Shown here: piece after piece, positions 1-8,175 of the stretch
Numbering within the stretch: position 1 is the first letter of the stretch
How the letters are laid out: every line of letters begins with the position of its first letter
Assembly (NCBI RefSeq): GCF_040659735.1
Contig: NZ_JBFANZ010000015.1
Span: forward strand, 62,001-126,000
Direction: 5' to 3'
Length of the DNA: 64,000 bases
Source: Micromonospora_I sp040659735
GTDB taxonomy: Bacteria; Actinomycetota; Actinomycetes; Mycobacteriales; Micromonosporaceae
Position numbers and translations under genes: made by a program
The notes under the pieces: model-generated
The model's database searches: none
What the model was told of the DNA's origin: nothing
What the model saw: only the letters and a program-made list of their open reading frames with translations

Positions 1-675
1 CGGACCGTTCTCCCGCGGTTGGTACAGCGCCTGCTCCATCGCTGCCGGATTCGCGGCGGGCAACACGGTGACGGTGAAGTCTCCGGAGCGTAGGTCCTTC
101 GTCTCGCTACCCGCCTTCGGCCCGATATCCGGGTGCTGGGCGTAGAAACTCCGCGACGCCTCGTCCGGGTACGTCGGCGCCCCGCGAACGACGCGCATGC
201 GTCCCGACCCGTCGGCCGCGAGCCACTGCGATGTCTCATGGCTGAACAGTGCCGTGGCGACGCCGGTGGGTCTACCCGGCATCTGGATCTGATAGCCGCT
301 GTGCCCTGTCATGTGGAGGTACTCATACCGTCCGGTCCGCCCGTCGTACGACGTGGCTCGCAGACCGTCCGCGATCGGCGTCAGGCAGTCGGCCGGGACC
401 CGGGTGGTATCCGGAACGATGGAGGGCGCGGGCGATCCGGGCGGTCCGGGGGTGGGCTGCAGGACCGTGATCGCGGTCGCCACGACAACGATGGCGCCGC
501 AGGCGGCACCGACGACGGCGAGCCGCGAACCCCGTGGCCGCGCCGGCACGACAGCGGCGTGGGGAGTGATGTCGGCGCGGGCGAGTAGGAGGAGCGCCTC
601 GACATCACCGGCCCCCACCTGCGCCCCACGCGCCGGGTCAGCCGCTTCAAGTAGTTCCCGCACCCGCTTGCTCAT
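1..675 (-). CDS. CU044_5270-like membrane protein, partial (sigma-factor partner)
   Basis: The gene runs off the left edge, so its C-terminus is missing. It starts at the ATG that overlaps the stop codon of the ECF sigma gene (ATGA at 672-675), so the two are translationally coupled. The start reads MSKRVRELLEAADPARG. A soluble N-terminal stretch of about 50 residues is followed by one membrane segment near residues 52-72 (VVGAACGAIVVVATA) and an external part rich in Tyr and Pro. Proteins with this layout directly after an ECF sigma gene are usually named CU044_5270 family in actinobacteria. They are thought to act like anti-sigma or sensor partners, but that function is inferred here only from position and topology. 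Confidence 0.7.
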   Translation of the reverse strand, partial: MSKRVRELLEAADPARGAQVGAGDVEALLLLARADITPHAAVVPARPRGSRLAVVGAACGAIVVVATAITVLQPTPGPPGSPAPSIVPDTTRVPADCLTPIADGLRATSYDGRTGRYEYLHMTGHSGYQIQMPGRPTGVATALFSHETSQWLAADGSGRMRVVRGAPTYPDEASRSFYAQHPDIGPKAGSETKDLRSGDFTVTVLPAANPAAMEQALYQPRENGP

Positions 676-1205
676 CGCGCTCCTCCCAGCTGGCTGATGA
701 TCGAAGGGGTCGGTTCGGATCGCTCCCGCACCATCGCGGTGAGCCGCCGCCGTGCCCGGTGCAGCCGCACCTTGGCCGTGGCCGGACCGCAGCCCAGGAC
801 CAGCGCCGCCTCGCCCACCGACAACTGCTCCCAGCCGACCAGCCGCAAGATCTCTTGATCGTCGTCGGACAGGCGGAAGAGCGCCGAACGCACGTCGACC
901 AGCCGCACGACGCCGTCATGCCGGTCCAGCGCGACCGTCTCGGTCAGTTCCACGGACGGGGGTACGGCCCGCTGCGCCCGCCAATGGTTGGCCAGCACTC
1001 GACGGGCGACCCCGTACAGCCAGGGAAGGGTCCGCGCCGGCACCTCCCACCGGCGCCGCCAGGTCACCAGGAACACCTCCTGGGCCAGTTCCTCGGCCGC
1101 CGTCGGGCCGTCGAGCCGGCGCAGGCCATAGCGCACGACGTCCGGATAGTGCCGCGCGTAGAGCCCGCGGAACCAGTCCGTCTCCCGGTCGTTGACTTCC
1201 CTCAT
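672..1205 (-). CDS. RNA polymerase ECF-type sigma factor
   Basis: A sigma-70 family factor of about 177 residues. Region 2 is recognisable around YARHYPDVVRYGLRRL and AEELAQEVFLVTWRR, followed by the LPWLYGVARRVLANHWR segment. Region 4 carries a helix-turn-helix (LSVGEAALVLGCGPATAKVRLHRAR, here described in two parts). The start is placed at the ATG giving MREVNDRETDWF; an ATG two codons upstream and a more distant start are also open, but no strong ribosome site decides between them. The following gene overlaps by 4 nt and encodes a one-pass membrane protein, the usual arrangement of an ECF sigma factor with its regulator. The signal it answers cannot be read from the sequence. Confidence 0.9.
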   Translation of the reverse strand: MREVNDRETDWFRGLYARHYPDVVRYGLRRLDGPTAAEELAQEVFLVTWRRRWEVPARTLPWLYGVARRVLANHWRAQRAVPPSVELTETVALDRHDGVVRLVDVRSALFRLSDDDQEILRLVGWEQLSVGEAALVLGCGPATAKVRLHRARRRLTAMVRERSEPTPSIISQLGGAR

Positions 1206-1366
1206 ACCCATACTTGTGTCAGCCGCCGGCCGGACGTTACGGACCGCATGGTCAATTTTCCGGAGCACGCGCAGCGGCCTGCACAGCTCGGGCGATCGAC
1301 TCAGGTACGGCTATCCCGGCACAGTGGGGGCAAATGCACCCGGCCGGATGGACCATACTGGCGGGC

Positions 1367-1717
1367 GTGTTCACCCTCGCCCAGGCGCGCCACCTGATGG
1401 CGACGCTGCGCCCCCGGATAGATGAGCTGATCAACCTCCGCGCGGACCTGACCGAGTTGCGGGCCGACCTCGCCGACGGCGGCACCAGCCCGCTCGGCGG
1501 AGTGCCCGAGGTCAAGGCGCTGGAGGCCCGGATCTACGCGATTCTGGAGGAGCTCAACGGGCACGACATCCAGGTCAAGGGCTTCGCGCCGATGCTGCTG
1601 GACTTCTCCGGCGAACGCGACGGACGACCCGTGCTCTGGTGCTGGCTGGAGGGGGACGAGGAGATCCGGTGGTACCACCGGGTCGAGTGCGGCTTCTCCG
1701 GCCGCCGCCCGGTCTGA
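1367..1717 (+). CDS. DUF2203 family protein
   Basis: A small soluble protein of 116 residues. The GTG start gives VFTLAQARHLMATLRPRIDEL, which matches the typical N-terminus of DUF2203 proteins (FTLxEA, then a long helix). The C-terminal half has the family pattern IQVKGFAPMLLDFSGERDGRPVLW, then a short CWLEGDEEIRWYH segment. The function of the family is unknown. It stands alone, converging on the flavoprotein gene with only 4 bp between the stops. An upstream in-frame start is possible but would add a non-conserved tail. Confidence 0.85.
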   Translation: MFTLAQARHLMATLRPRIDELINLRADLTELRADLADGGTSPLGGVPEVKALEARIYAILEELNGHDIQVKGFAPMLLDFSGERDGRPVLWCWLEGDEEIRWYHRVECGFSGRRPV

Positions 1718-1721
1718 CCCG

Positions 1722-2279
1722 TCAGGGCGTAACGCCCGGAAGGCGGCGGCTGCGCCAGTGGGCGACCGTCTCGATCAGCGCGTCCCACGGCACGAACGGC
1801 GGCGCGTCGCCGGTGGCGAGACGTCCGGGGTCGAAGAGCACGCTGACCCGCCAGGACCGCAACCGCGCGACGCTCTCGGTGAAGGCCGGATGCCGGGCCA
1901 ACGCCGCGGTGGGCGTCGGCGCGGCCGCGAGCGGCAGACCGAGGCCGACCGCTTCGTTGAGCAGGCCGAGCGCGAGCGTGTCGCTCGCTCCGTACGCCCA
2001 CTTGTTGATCGTGTTGAAGGTGGCCGGCGCGACCACCATGGCGTCGGGCGGCGGGAGCACGTCCGGCTCGTCCGGATGCTTGTAGTCGTGTCGCACGGGA
2101 TGGCCGGTCAGGTCGGCCAGCGCTACCGGGTCCATGAACTTGAGCGCCGACGGGGTGGCCACGACGCACACGTCCCACCCCTCGTCCTGGCACGACTTGG
2201 CGAACGGACCCAGCTCACCGGCGGGCCGGCCGCCGCATGCGATGACGTACAGGACTGGTCGTGGTGCTGTTCCGGTCAC
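1722..2279 (-). CDS. Flavoprotein (HFCD/phosphopantothenoylcysteine decarboxylase-like)
   Basis: A 185-residue protein of the flavin-binding decarboxylase fold: LYVIACGGRPA at the N-terminus, then WDVCVVATPSALKF, the Asp-rich PPPDAMVVAPATFNTINKWA segment, and ASDTLALGLLNEAVGLGLP. The APATFNTINK motif is the family's substrate/FMN-binding signature (usually PASANTIAK). The gene starts with GTG. It is a single-domain version, not the fused CoaBC enzyme, so its substrate is unknown. It is probably monocistronic and ends 4 bp from the DUF2203 stop. Confidence 0.85.
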   Translation of the reverse strand: MTGTAPRPVLYVIACGGRPAGELGPFAKSCQDEGWDVCVVATPSALKFMDPVALADLTGHPVRHDYKHPDEPDVLPPPDAMVVAPATFNTINKWAYGASDTLALGLLNEAVGLGLPLAAAPTPTAALARHPAFTESVARLRSWRVSVLFDPGRLATGDAPPFVPWDALIETVAHWRSRRLPGVTP

Positions 2280-2458
2280 TCCCGCTCCCTACCGCGTCGG
2301 CGCTCGATCCCTCGGTGCCGCTGGGTGGCATTCTCCCGCGCCAATGGCCCTTCGCGGGCCGACATGGGCATCATCCCTGCGTGGTCTTGCAACGGAATAC
2401 GCGGATGGCGCTCGTGTTACCGCCAACGGTCACGGAGCAGGAAGAAGCGTCGTAGGCG
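2280..2458. other. Intergenic, no gene seen
   Basis: This spacer holds no reading frame with protein-like composition. It separates the divergent-reading flavoprotein promoter side from the 3' end of the GNAT gene. I saw no clear terminator. Confidence 0.4.
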
Positions 2459-3019
2459 CTAGAGCAGGTTTCGTGCTGGTGCAGTTCGCGGGCGGAGAAG
2501 CACGTCGAAGAGCGGCGCGTGCTCCCAGTTTGGACACAACTCTGCGACTTTCTGCCAGCCCCACTTGGCGTACGTGGCTTGCGCCGGTTCGTTGTCGGGA
2601 CGGGCGAGCAGGGTGGCCCGCTCCTCGGGTCGGCTGTTGAGCAACTCGTCATGCAGTGCCTTGGCAATGCCCCGTCGACGCCATGTTGGCCGGACCAACA
2701 GCTCGCTGAGTGCGAACGTGCGCCGGCCGGTCTCATGGGTGAAGTCGTCAGGTACCGGCGTCTGCAGCCCTTCCCACCAGCGTGTCCCACGCGGCAGGGG
2801 AAAGCCGTAGATGTACCCGATCATCTCGTCGCCGAGACTCGCCGCCACCTGGCTCCAGCCCGGCACGTTCATGTGCGCCGCTAATTGGCGGCGGTAGCGG
2901 TCCTCGCTGTAAAACGGGCCGTCATCCTCGTGGGCTTCGAGGTAGACCGCGACCAGTTGGTCGACTACCGGCTTTGCGCTGTCAACGTCATGGTGCGCGA
3001 AAGTCAGTTCGTGGTTCAT
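2459..3019 (-). CDS. GNAT family N-acetyltransferase
   Basis: A protein of about 186 residues with the acetyl-CoA binding motif A: LSELLVRPTWRRRGIAKAL (RRRGIA matching Q/RxxGxA), followed by the C-terminal YAKWGWQKVAEL strand-helix typical of GNATs. The start chosen is the ATG giving MNHELTFAHHD; a TTG start 48 bp upstream would overlap the preceding NUDIX gene. It lies 4 bp after that gene and is the last member of the regulator-NUDIX-GNAT operon. The substrate is not predictable; small-molecule or antibiotic modification would fit but is speculation. Confidence 0.85.
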   Translation of the reverse strand: MNHELTFAHHDVDSAKPVVDQLVAVYLEAHEDDGPFYSEDRYRRQLAAHMNVPGWSQVAASLGDEMIGYIYGFPLPRGTRWWEGLQTPVPDDFTHETGRRTFALSELLVRPTWRRRGIAKALHDELLNSRPEERATLLARPDNEPAQATYAKWGWQKVAELCPNWEHAPLFDVLLRPRTAPARNLL

Positions 3020-3023
3020 GAGC

Positions 3024-3584
3024 TCATTGGGCCGTAGGATGGGCGGCAGATGGGTGGACTGCACCAAAACTTCTGATTCCGTTGACCAGGTAGCACGGGA
3101 AACCCTCTGCCGCCGCCGCGATGGACGCCGTGACGCGGGCCGCGACGTAGGGGCGAAGTAAGGACTTCGCTGCTTTTGGTGAGCAGAACTGATAGCCCGT
3201 CAGTTCGTCGTCCGTCAGCCGGAGGCTACTGATCTGCGCGTTCGTCAGCGTCCCACCGTCGAACACGAACATGAGGCTGTCGTCCCACGGTCCGTGCGGG
3301 GCGACCCAGTCGACCACCAGAACGGTTTGCAGCCTCAACTGAAGTCCGAGTTCTTCCCGTAATTCGCGCTGCGCCGCCCCGTGCGGAGCTTCGTTGGCCT
3401 CGGCCATGCCCCCTGGAAGATCCCAGTCCGGTTTGTACCGCGGATTCACCAGCAGCACCTCGCCCCGGTCGTTGCGGATCAGCACGTCCGCACCGACGCG
3501 TTTCCGCGCCTGTCTCGCGTTGCCCTCCGCGAGGTGGGCGTGCCACGCCGCCGGGTCACGTTCGAAGAGTGGACGGTCATCCAT
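3024..3584 (-). CDS. NUDIX hydrolase
   Basis: A 186-residue protein with a complete Nudix box, GGMAEANEAPHGAAQR continuing into ELREELGL: G-x5-E-x7-REL-x-EE-x-G-L with all metal-binding glutamates present. The sequence before it (VLIRNDRGEVLLVNPRYKPDWDLP, quoted here as two adjoining strands) is the usual NUDIX substrate face. The ATG start (MDDRPLFERDP) overlaps the end of the XRE regulator gene by 8 bp, so the two are likely translationally coupled. Substrate specificity cannot be assigned. Confidence 0.9.
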   Translation of the reverse strand: MDDRPLFERDPAAWHAHLAEGNARQARKRVGADVLIRNDRGEVLLVNPRYKPDWDLPGGMAEANEAPHGAAQRELREELGLQLRLQTVLVVDWVAPHGPWDDSLMFVFDGGTLTNAQISSLRLTDDELTGYQFCSPKAAKSLLRPYVAARVTASIAAAAEGFPCYLVNGIRSFGAVHPSAAHPTAQ

Positions 3585-4977
3585 CAGCTGGCTCGCCCTG
3601 AATCGTGGCCTCGTGGAGCGCGTGAACCGAAGCGATCCATGCTTGCTCGCGCACGACACTGCGGAGGCGGTCCAGGAGTGGCGTGACATGTGGCGACGTC
3701 GTGGTGTGCGGCGCGAGTAGCATCCCGACGTGGTCGAGGTGGTCTCCGATGATCGCCGAACCAAGCCCGGCGACGACTCCTAATGTTTCTTCAACCAGCG
3801 AGCAAGCTTCGTCCAGTTCACCCCTGCCGAGGAGCGCGGTGACGAGCATCAGTTGAGCGAACGCCCGGCTCCTGACGCGGACAGCAGGCGTATGGGCGAG
3901 TGCATCCTCTAGTCGTCTCCGCGCCTCGGCAAGGTCACCTATGCGCAGGAAGAAGCGAGCCGCTTCGATGGCGAAAGATGCGGTGTCGAATGGGCTCAGC
4001 CAGTCGGAAGTCACGCACGTCTCTCGCTGAAGAGCCTTCTCCGCCTCCGCGAGGACGGTAGCCGCTTCTGCAACCCTTCCTCCAGATGCCAGGCCGCGTG
4101 CCTGCATGGCAAGGAGTTTCGATTGGAGACGGCCGTGTGGCGGCCCGCTTCCGAGATGTCTCAATCCGTCCTGCGCGAATGAGATGGCCGCCCTGGAATT
4201 ACCGTGATGGCACGCAAAGTGACTGATGCTGGCGGACGCCTGCGCGGCGAGTTGATGATCGCCGCTGTGCCCCGCGAGCGCCATCGCACGGTACAGATGT
4301 TTCCGCGCCGGGCCGGCCGCAGCGGAGTCATGGGCCATCCATCCCGCCATCTCGTTCAAAGACGCCGTAGCGGCGAGGAGTTGCTTCGGTGCGAACGCCG
4401 CGGGGAGTTGCTGTGGAGATAGATCGCCAGTGTCAGCCAGGTAGGCCGTCACCGATGCATAGAGGTGCCCGCCACCAACCTGCCGGTCAGCGCTACGCAG
4501 TGACCGAATGAAGTGCAGATGGGCTTCGGGTGAAGGCATTTCACGCGCGTTCCCTCGTGCGTGGTGGTCGCGGTTCGGCGACGTCCCCGGCGGTAGGGCG
4601 ATCCACAGCAGGTCCTGCGGCATGTCGAGGAGCCTGGCCCATGCGGCAAGCCGATCAATATGGCGTAGGGCGGGGCCGTTCTCCAGTCGACTGAGCTGCG
4701 CCTGCGTTTGCCCCATCCAGCTAGCCACGACCTCCTGCGGGAGCGGACGGGCGCCGTGAATCGGGTGATGGCGGTAGACCTTGATGACGCGGCCGATGTG
4801 GCGACTCGCGAATGCCGCTCGGAACTCCTTCGTGCGCCAGAAACCTGGCGGCAACGGCGGGGGAGCCAGGAGCCGGCGTCGCTGCTCCTGGCGGCAACCG
4901 CCGCAGGTGCCCGTGCGATTGTCGTGCGCTAACCGCGTCCCACACGCGCAGTACAGCGTCCTTCGCTGCCTCGGCAT
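3577..4977 (-). CDS. XRE-family regulator with N-terminal zinc ribbon and TPR-like C-terminus
   Basis: A 466-residue protein in three parts. Residues 8-30 hold four cysteines (CAC at 10-12, CGGC at 25-28) spaced as a small zinc ribbon. Residues about 75-125 are a helix-turn-helix: EVVASWMGQTQAQLSRLENG. The remainder is Ala-rich and helical with repeating LAEARRRLEDALAHTP-like helices, resembling the TPR domains of actinobacterial XRE regulators. It is the first gene of an operon with a NUDIX hydrolase and a GNAT enzyme (8-bp overlap with the former). It faces the globin operon across a 237-bp divergent spacer. Its ligand and targets are unknown; autoregulation of its own operon is the simplest guess. 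Confidence 0.85.
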   Translation of the reverse strand: MPRQRRTLYCACGTRLAHDNRTGTCGGCRQEQRRRLLAPPPLPPGFWRTKEFRAAFASRHIGRVIKVYRHHPIHGARPLPQEVVASWMGQTQAQLSRLENGPALRHIDRLAAWARLLDMPQDLLWIALPPGTSPNRDHHARGNAREMPSPEAHLHFIRSLRSADRQVGGGHLYASVTAYLADTGDLSPQQLPAAFAPKQLLAATASLNEMAGWMAHDSAAAGPARKHLYRAMALAGHSGDHQLAAQASASISHFACHHGNSRAAISFAQDGLRHLGSGPPHGRLQSKLLAMQARGLASGGRVAEAATVLAEAEKALQRETCVTSDWLSPFDTASFAIEAARFFLRIGDLAEARRRLEDALAHTPAVRVRSRAFAQLMLVTALLGRGELDEACSLVEETLGVVAGLGSAIIGDHLDHVGMLLAPHTTTSPHVTPLLDRLRSVVREQAWIASVHALHEATIQGEPADG

Positions 4978-5214
4978 CGCGTACCTCGAACATCAGTGGA
5001 GCGCTGATAGAACGCAGCAAGGCTATCCAACCTATGCGCCGTGCGTATATGTCGCATCAGCGTCCCGTCATTCTGCCCGTACAGCATCCGCCCCACGATC
5101 GAGGCACGGCCCGGGGCGGGTGCCGGGCTCCGGCAGCCTCCTGCTCCCCACCCCAGGAGAGTCGACCCCGCCCGCCTCGGTGCCGCTCCATTGTCGACTT
5201 CAGGGAGGCGGATC

Positions 5215-5493
5215 GTGGCGGTGCTAGTGGTGGATCCGATTGGGGACGCGCTGGGGGAGTTCCCGGTGGTCGAGCCCGTCTCGGACGAGGATGCGCGGTT
5301 GGCTGTACGCGCGGTCGTGGTGCACGCCGCCGAGGAGTGGCCGGCCGGCACGATCTGCCGCAACGACCGGGCGCCGCATCCGTGCCGGCTGGCGCGCTGG
5401 GGCTGGCGGGTGCTGCTCGCGGCCGAGGTTCCCGCGGAGCGGATCGGGGAGCTGGCGGACAAAGGCGACCCGGACGCGTCGCCGTGGGCATGA
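5215..5493 (+). CDS. Small conserved protein, first gene of globin operon
   Basis: A 92-residue soluble protein of unknown function. The GTG start is supported by the ribosome site GGGAGGC 7 bp upstream. The sequence runs VVDPIGDALGEFPVVEPVS, then a helical RLAVRAVVVHAAEEWPAG, then CRNDRAPHPCRLARWG, a pair of cysteines 9 residues apart, and a helical end. Its stop overlaps the ATG of the truncated hemoglobin (ATGA at 5490-5493). The tight coupling suggests a role with the two globins downstream, but no domain was recognised. Confidence 0.75.
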   Translation: MAVLVVDPIGDALGEFPVVEPVSDEDARLAVRAVVVHAAEEWPAGTICRNDRAPHPCRLARWGWRVLLAAEVPAERIGELADKGDPDASPWA

Positions 5494-5858
5494 CCGGGCG
5501 GGCGTACCCGATGACGGCGGAGTGGTTCGACCGGTTGGGCGGCGCAGCCGGGGTGCGGGACGCGGTCAGGTGGTGGCTGCGGCTGGTGGCGGCGGACGCC
5601 GAGCTGGCGCCGTACCTGGTCGGGGTGGAGGTGTCGCGGCTGGCCGGGCATCTGGCGCTGCTGCTGACGGCGGCGCTGGGTGGGTCGACCGGCGACATCG
5701 CGCGCCCGGTGACCGAGGCGTGGCAGGGATTGGGGTTGAGCGAGGGGCATCACCGCCGGGTGCTGGACTATCTGGCCGGGGTGCTGTGGGCGATGGACCT
5801 GCCCGCCGCGGGAATCGCCGCCGTCGCGCGCGCCTTCGCCGACGGGACGACGCCGTGA
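5490..5858 (+). CDS. Truncated hemoglobin (2-on-2 globin)
   Basis: A 122-residue globin. Family landmarks are visible: the opening WFDRLGGAAGVRDAV (normally DxLGG), AADAELAPYLVGVEVSRLAGH, LLLTAALGGST, and a C-terminal GLGLSEGHHRRVLDYLAGVL where the His of GHH is placed as the proximal heme ligand. It probably binds O2 or NO at a b-type heme in the cytoplasm. It is coupled by 4-nt overlaps both to the small protein upstream and to the flavohemoglobin-like gene downstream, which could reduce its heme iron. The ATG at 5490 is chosen because it fits the overlap; MTAEWF further in is an alternative. Confidence 0.85.
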   Translation: MTGRAYPMTAEWFDRLGGAAGVRDAVRWWLRLVAADAELAPYLVGVEVSRLAGHLALLLTAALGGSTGDIARPVTEAWQGLGLSEGHHRRVLDYLAGVLWAMDLPAAGIAAVARAFADGTTP

Positions 5859-6982
5859 CCCGGCTCGGGCAGAGCTGGGCGACCGTGAGCGCCGCCGCTG
5901 ACCAGGCCGCCTGTCAGTTCTGCGCTGCGGTGCAGGGCTGCCATCGGGGGCTGCCGGTGCTCATTCCGCCGGGGGAGCGCGGCGAACTCTTCGCGGCGCT
6001 CGGTCAGCTCGCCGCCCGCATCGGCACCCCGGCGACCCGCGCGGCGCTGCGGACCGTGCTGGCCCGCGTCCACCGCCGGGCCGGGCTGCTGCCGGCGCAC
6101 TACGTGATGATCGGCGAGGCGCTGCTGGAGACGCTTCGGTACCAGCTCGGTCCATCGTGGACGCCGACGTTGACGGAGGAGTGGAAGCGGGCGTACCAGT
6201 CGGCCAGCCTCGCGCTGATTCGTGCCGCCGCCGACGCGGGCGACGGCGGCCCGGCCTGGTGGCCGGCCGAGGTCGTCGGCCACCAGCGGCCCGCGACGGG
6301 CATCGCGATCCTGACGGTACGGCCGGAGCCGCGCCTGCCCTTCCGGCCCGGCCAGGCGATCCCGCTGCACACGGAGCGTCGGCCGGGGCAGTGGCGGTGG
6401 TACTCGCCGGCCAACGCCCCGCGCCCCGACGAGACGATCGAGCTGCACGTGCGGGCCGTCGACGGCGGGCAGGTGTCGGGCGCGCTCGTCCACGACGTAC
6501 GCCCCGGTGAGATCGTGCGGCTCGGCCCGGCGGCCGGGCGCGGCCTGACGCTCGACGGGCCGCCCCGCCGCGACCTGCTGCTCATCGCCGGCGGCACCGG
6601 GCTGGCGCCGCTGCGGGCGTTGGTCGAGCAGCTCGCCGCCGGCAACCCCGCCGACCGTCGGATCACGCTCGTCGTCGGCGCGCGCACCCTCGACGAGCTG
6701 TACGACTCGATCACGCTCGACGCACTCCAGCGCGCCCATCCCTGGCTGACCATGCTGGTCGCGTTCTCCGACGACGCGTTCGTGCGCACGCGCGAGCGCG
6801 GGACCGCGACGTGGATGGCGCTGACGCGCGGGCGTTGGGACGACCATGACGTGTACGTCTGTGGCCCGGAGGCGATGGTCGCGGACGCGCGGGCCCGACT
6901 GACGGCGGCCGGGGTGCCAGCGGATCAGGTGTACCTGCCGGACGCTTTCGAGGAGGAGCCGGATGGCGACGTACCGCAGTAG
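5855..6982 (+). CDS. Flavohemoglobin-like protein (globin fused to FAD/NAD reductase)
   Basis: A 375-residue fusion. Residues 1 to about 130 form a globin domain; PAHYVMIGEALLETL carries the proximal-His motif of flavohemoglobins (HYxxxGExLL). Residues about 140-365 are a ferredoxin-reductase module: RPGQAIPLHTERRPGQWRWYSPANAP (two adjoining segments) takes the place of the FAD-binding RxYS motif, LLLIAGGTGLAPLRAL is the NAD(P) pyrophosphate loop, and DVYVCGPEAMV is the terminal CGP motif. Such proteins dioxygenate NO to nitrate. The N-terminal helix region is unusual (CQFCAAVQGCH, three cysteines), so the heme environment may differ from classical Hmp. GTG start, overlapping the upstream globin stop by 4 nt. 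Confidence 0.85.
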   Translation: MTRLGQSWATVSAAADQAACQFCAAVQGCHRGLPVLIPPGERGELFAALGQLAARIGTPATRAALRTVLARVHRRAGLLPAHYVMIGEALLETLRYQLGPSWTPTLTEEWKRAYQSASLALIRAAADAGDGGPAWWPAEVVGHQRPATGIAILTVRPEPRLPFRPGQAIPLHTERRPGQWRWYSPANAPRPDETIELHVRAVDGGQVSGALVHDVRPGEIVRLGPAAGRGLTLDGPPRRDLLLIAGGTGLAPLRALVEQLAAGNPADRRITLVVGARTLDELYDSITLDALQRAHPWLTMLVAFSDDAFVRTRERGTATWMALTRGRWDDHDVYVCGPEAMVADARARLTAAGVPADQVYLPDAFEEEPDGDVPQ

Positions 6983-7265
6983 TAGCGCGTGCGGCCGGCT
7001 CACTCCGACGCCATTGGGCTGTACGGGCCAGAACGCAGCATCATCGCCGTAGCGCGGCTGCGCCCGATGGTCGCGCCTACCTCGATCTGTAGAACCTGGC
7101 TCGACGTAGCCGTCGCCCTACCGCAGCGTGGAGCGGGTCGCTAAGTATCGCCAGGTGCGGCTCGCGCCACTGGCCGAGCTCCTCAACGGATACCTTTACT
7201 GAACTGTGCAAGCCCTGAAGCGGGTTTTGTTGGGCTTACTGTCGTGTCGCCCGCGCCGATGGTGC
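6983..7265. other. Intergenic, no convincing gene
   Basis: The spacer between the globin operon and the convergent cadD-like gene. A short plus-strand stretch near 7130-7201 reads MERVAKYRQVRLAPLAELL but is too short to call. An AAGCCC/GGGCTT inverted repeat lies at about 7209-7237 and may help termination. Confidence 0.35.
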
Positions 7266-7877
7266 TCAGTGAGTGCCGGTCCCGGTGAGGACGCCGGACT
7301 CGAGGATGATCACGGCGCCGATGAGCATGAAGACGCCGGGCACGATCCAGTGTCCGTAGCGCTCGACCACCGTGATGACGTTCTTGTGCGAGCCGAGCCA
7401 GGAGCCGGCTAGGCACCAGGCGGCGATCCCGATGGTGAACACGGCGACGGTGATCAGGCTGTTGGTCAGGCCGATGGTGCGGAACATGGGGGTGTAGACG
7501 GAGATGTTGTCCGCTCCGTTGGCGATCGTGATCCCGGCGACCGAGATTAGCCCGGTCGCGACTGCCGGCGAGGGTTGTTCGTTGTCGCCTCGGCTGCGGA
7601 TCGCCGCGATCAGTCCCTTGACGCCGAGGGCGAAGGGGATCAGGCCGAGGAGGCCGACCCACCGGTCGGGGACGATGGTCAGGCCGAGGGCCGCGACGGC
7701 GGAGATGGCGACGAGCAGGGCGACGCCGGCGTACTGACCGGTCCAGATCTGCCAGGGGCGAGGTTTGCCGGTGGCTCGGAAGGACAGGAAGAGCACGGTG
7801 AGCACGATGATGTCGTCGATGTTGGTGCCGGCGAACACGGCCACCGCGGCCCCGATGGTTCCGAGCGCATCTCCCAT
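7266..7877 (-). CDS. Cadmium resistance transporter (CadD-like)
   Basis: A 203-residue integral membrane protein with about six hydrophobic segments. The N-terminal FAGTNIDDIIVLTVLF motif (TNIDD) and the internal repeat ITIANGADNISVYTPMF (NGADN) are the two conserved half-motifs of CadD-type transporters of the LysE superfamily. These export cations, chiefly Cd2+, though many chromosomal members are uncharacterised. The start (ATG, MGDALGTIG) begins directly before the first membrane helix. It is monocistronic here and no metal-responsive regulator is adjacent. Confidence 0.85.
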   Translation of the reverse strand: MGDALGTIGAAVAVFAGTNIDDIIVLTVLFLSFRATGKPRPWQIWTGQYAGVALLVAISAVAALGLTIVPDRWVGLLGLIPFALGVKGLIAAIRSRGDNEQPSPAVATGLISVAGITIANGADNISVYTPMFRTIGLTNSLITVAVFTIGIAAWCLAGSWLGSHKNVITVVERYGHWIVPGVFMLIGAVIILESGVLTGTGTH

Positions 7878-8175
7878 GATCGAGGACTCTAGTTCGGTGG
7901 TCCGTGGCCTTCGCGGCTACCGCGGGTGACCAGCGCGGTGCGCCGCGTCGACGGTGCCCGTGCAGACGGAGCGGCGGCCGGACGCGGCCTGGTGCTCGAC
8001 GGGGACTGCCCCCGGTTGTCGGGTAACACGGGCGCCGATCGTTGATTTTCGGTGCGCGTATCCGACGTCGACGCATGGGGATGCATGCATATTTAGATGT
8101 TCGACCCATGTCGCGACGGCGACGGTTCCTGATCGGATGCCAGAACGGTATCAGTCGATCAACCAAGGAGGCATC
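7878..8175. other. Divergent promoter region
   Basis: About 300 bp between the divergent cadD-like gene and the protease gene. It includes an AT-richer patch around 8080-8100 (ATGCATGCAT followed by ATTTAG) that stands out from the GC-rich surroundings and is the best place for promoters. A short stretch near 7990-8040 resembles protein (GLVLDGDCPRLSG) but has no proper frame and is not called. Confidence 0.35.

Noticed and set aside
4721..5020. Alternative minus-strand frame starting MLRSISAPLMFEVRDAEAA at the XRE regulator start
   Set aside because: Protein-like only for its first 30 residues, then overlaps the better-supported regulator in another frame.
7130..7201. Short plus-strand peptide MERVAKYRQVRLAPLAELL near the cadD-like gene
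   Set aside because: Only 24 codons, no ribosome site, no partner; could be debris but cannot be supported.
7954..8040. Fragment GLVLDGDCPRLSG resembling a DCC-type thiol oxidoreductase start
   Set aside because: The second cysteine of DxxC-type motifs is missing and the frame closes quickly; it is more likely chance.
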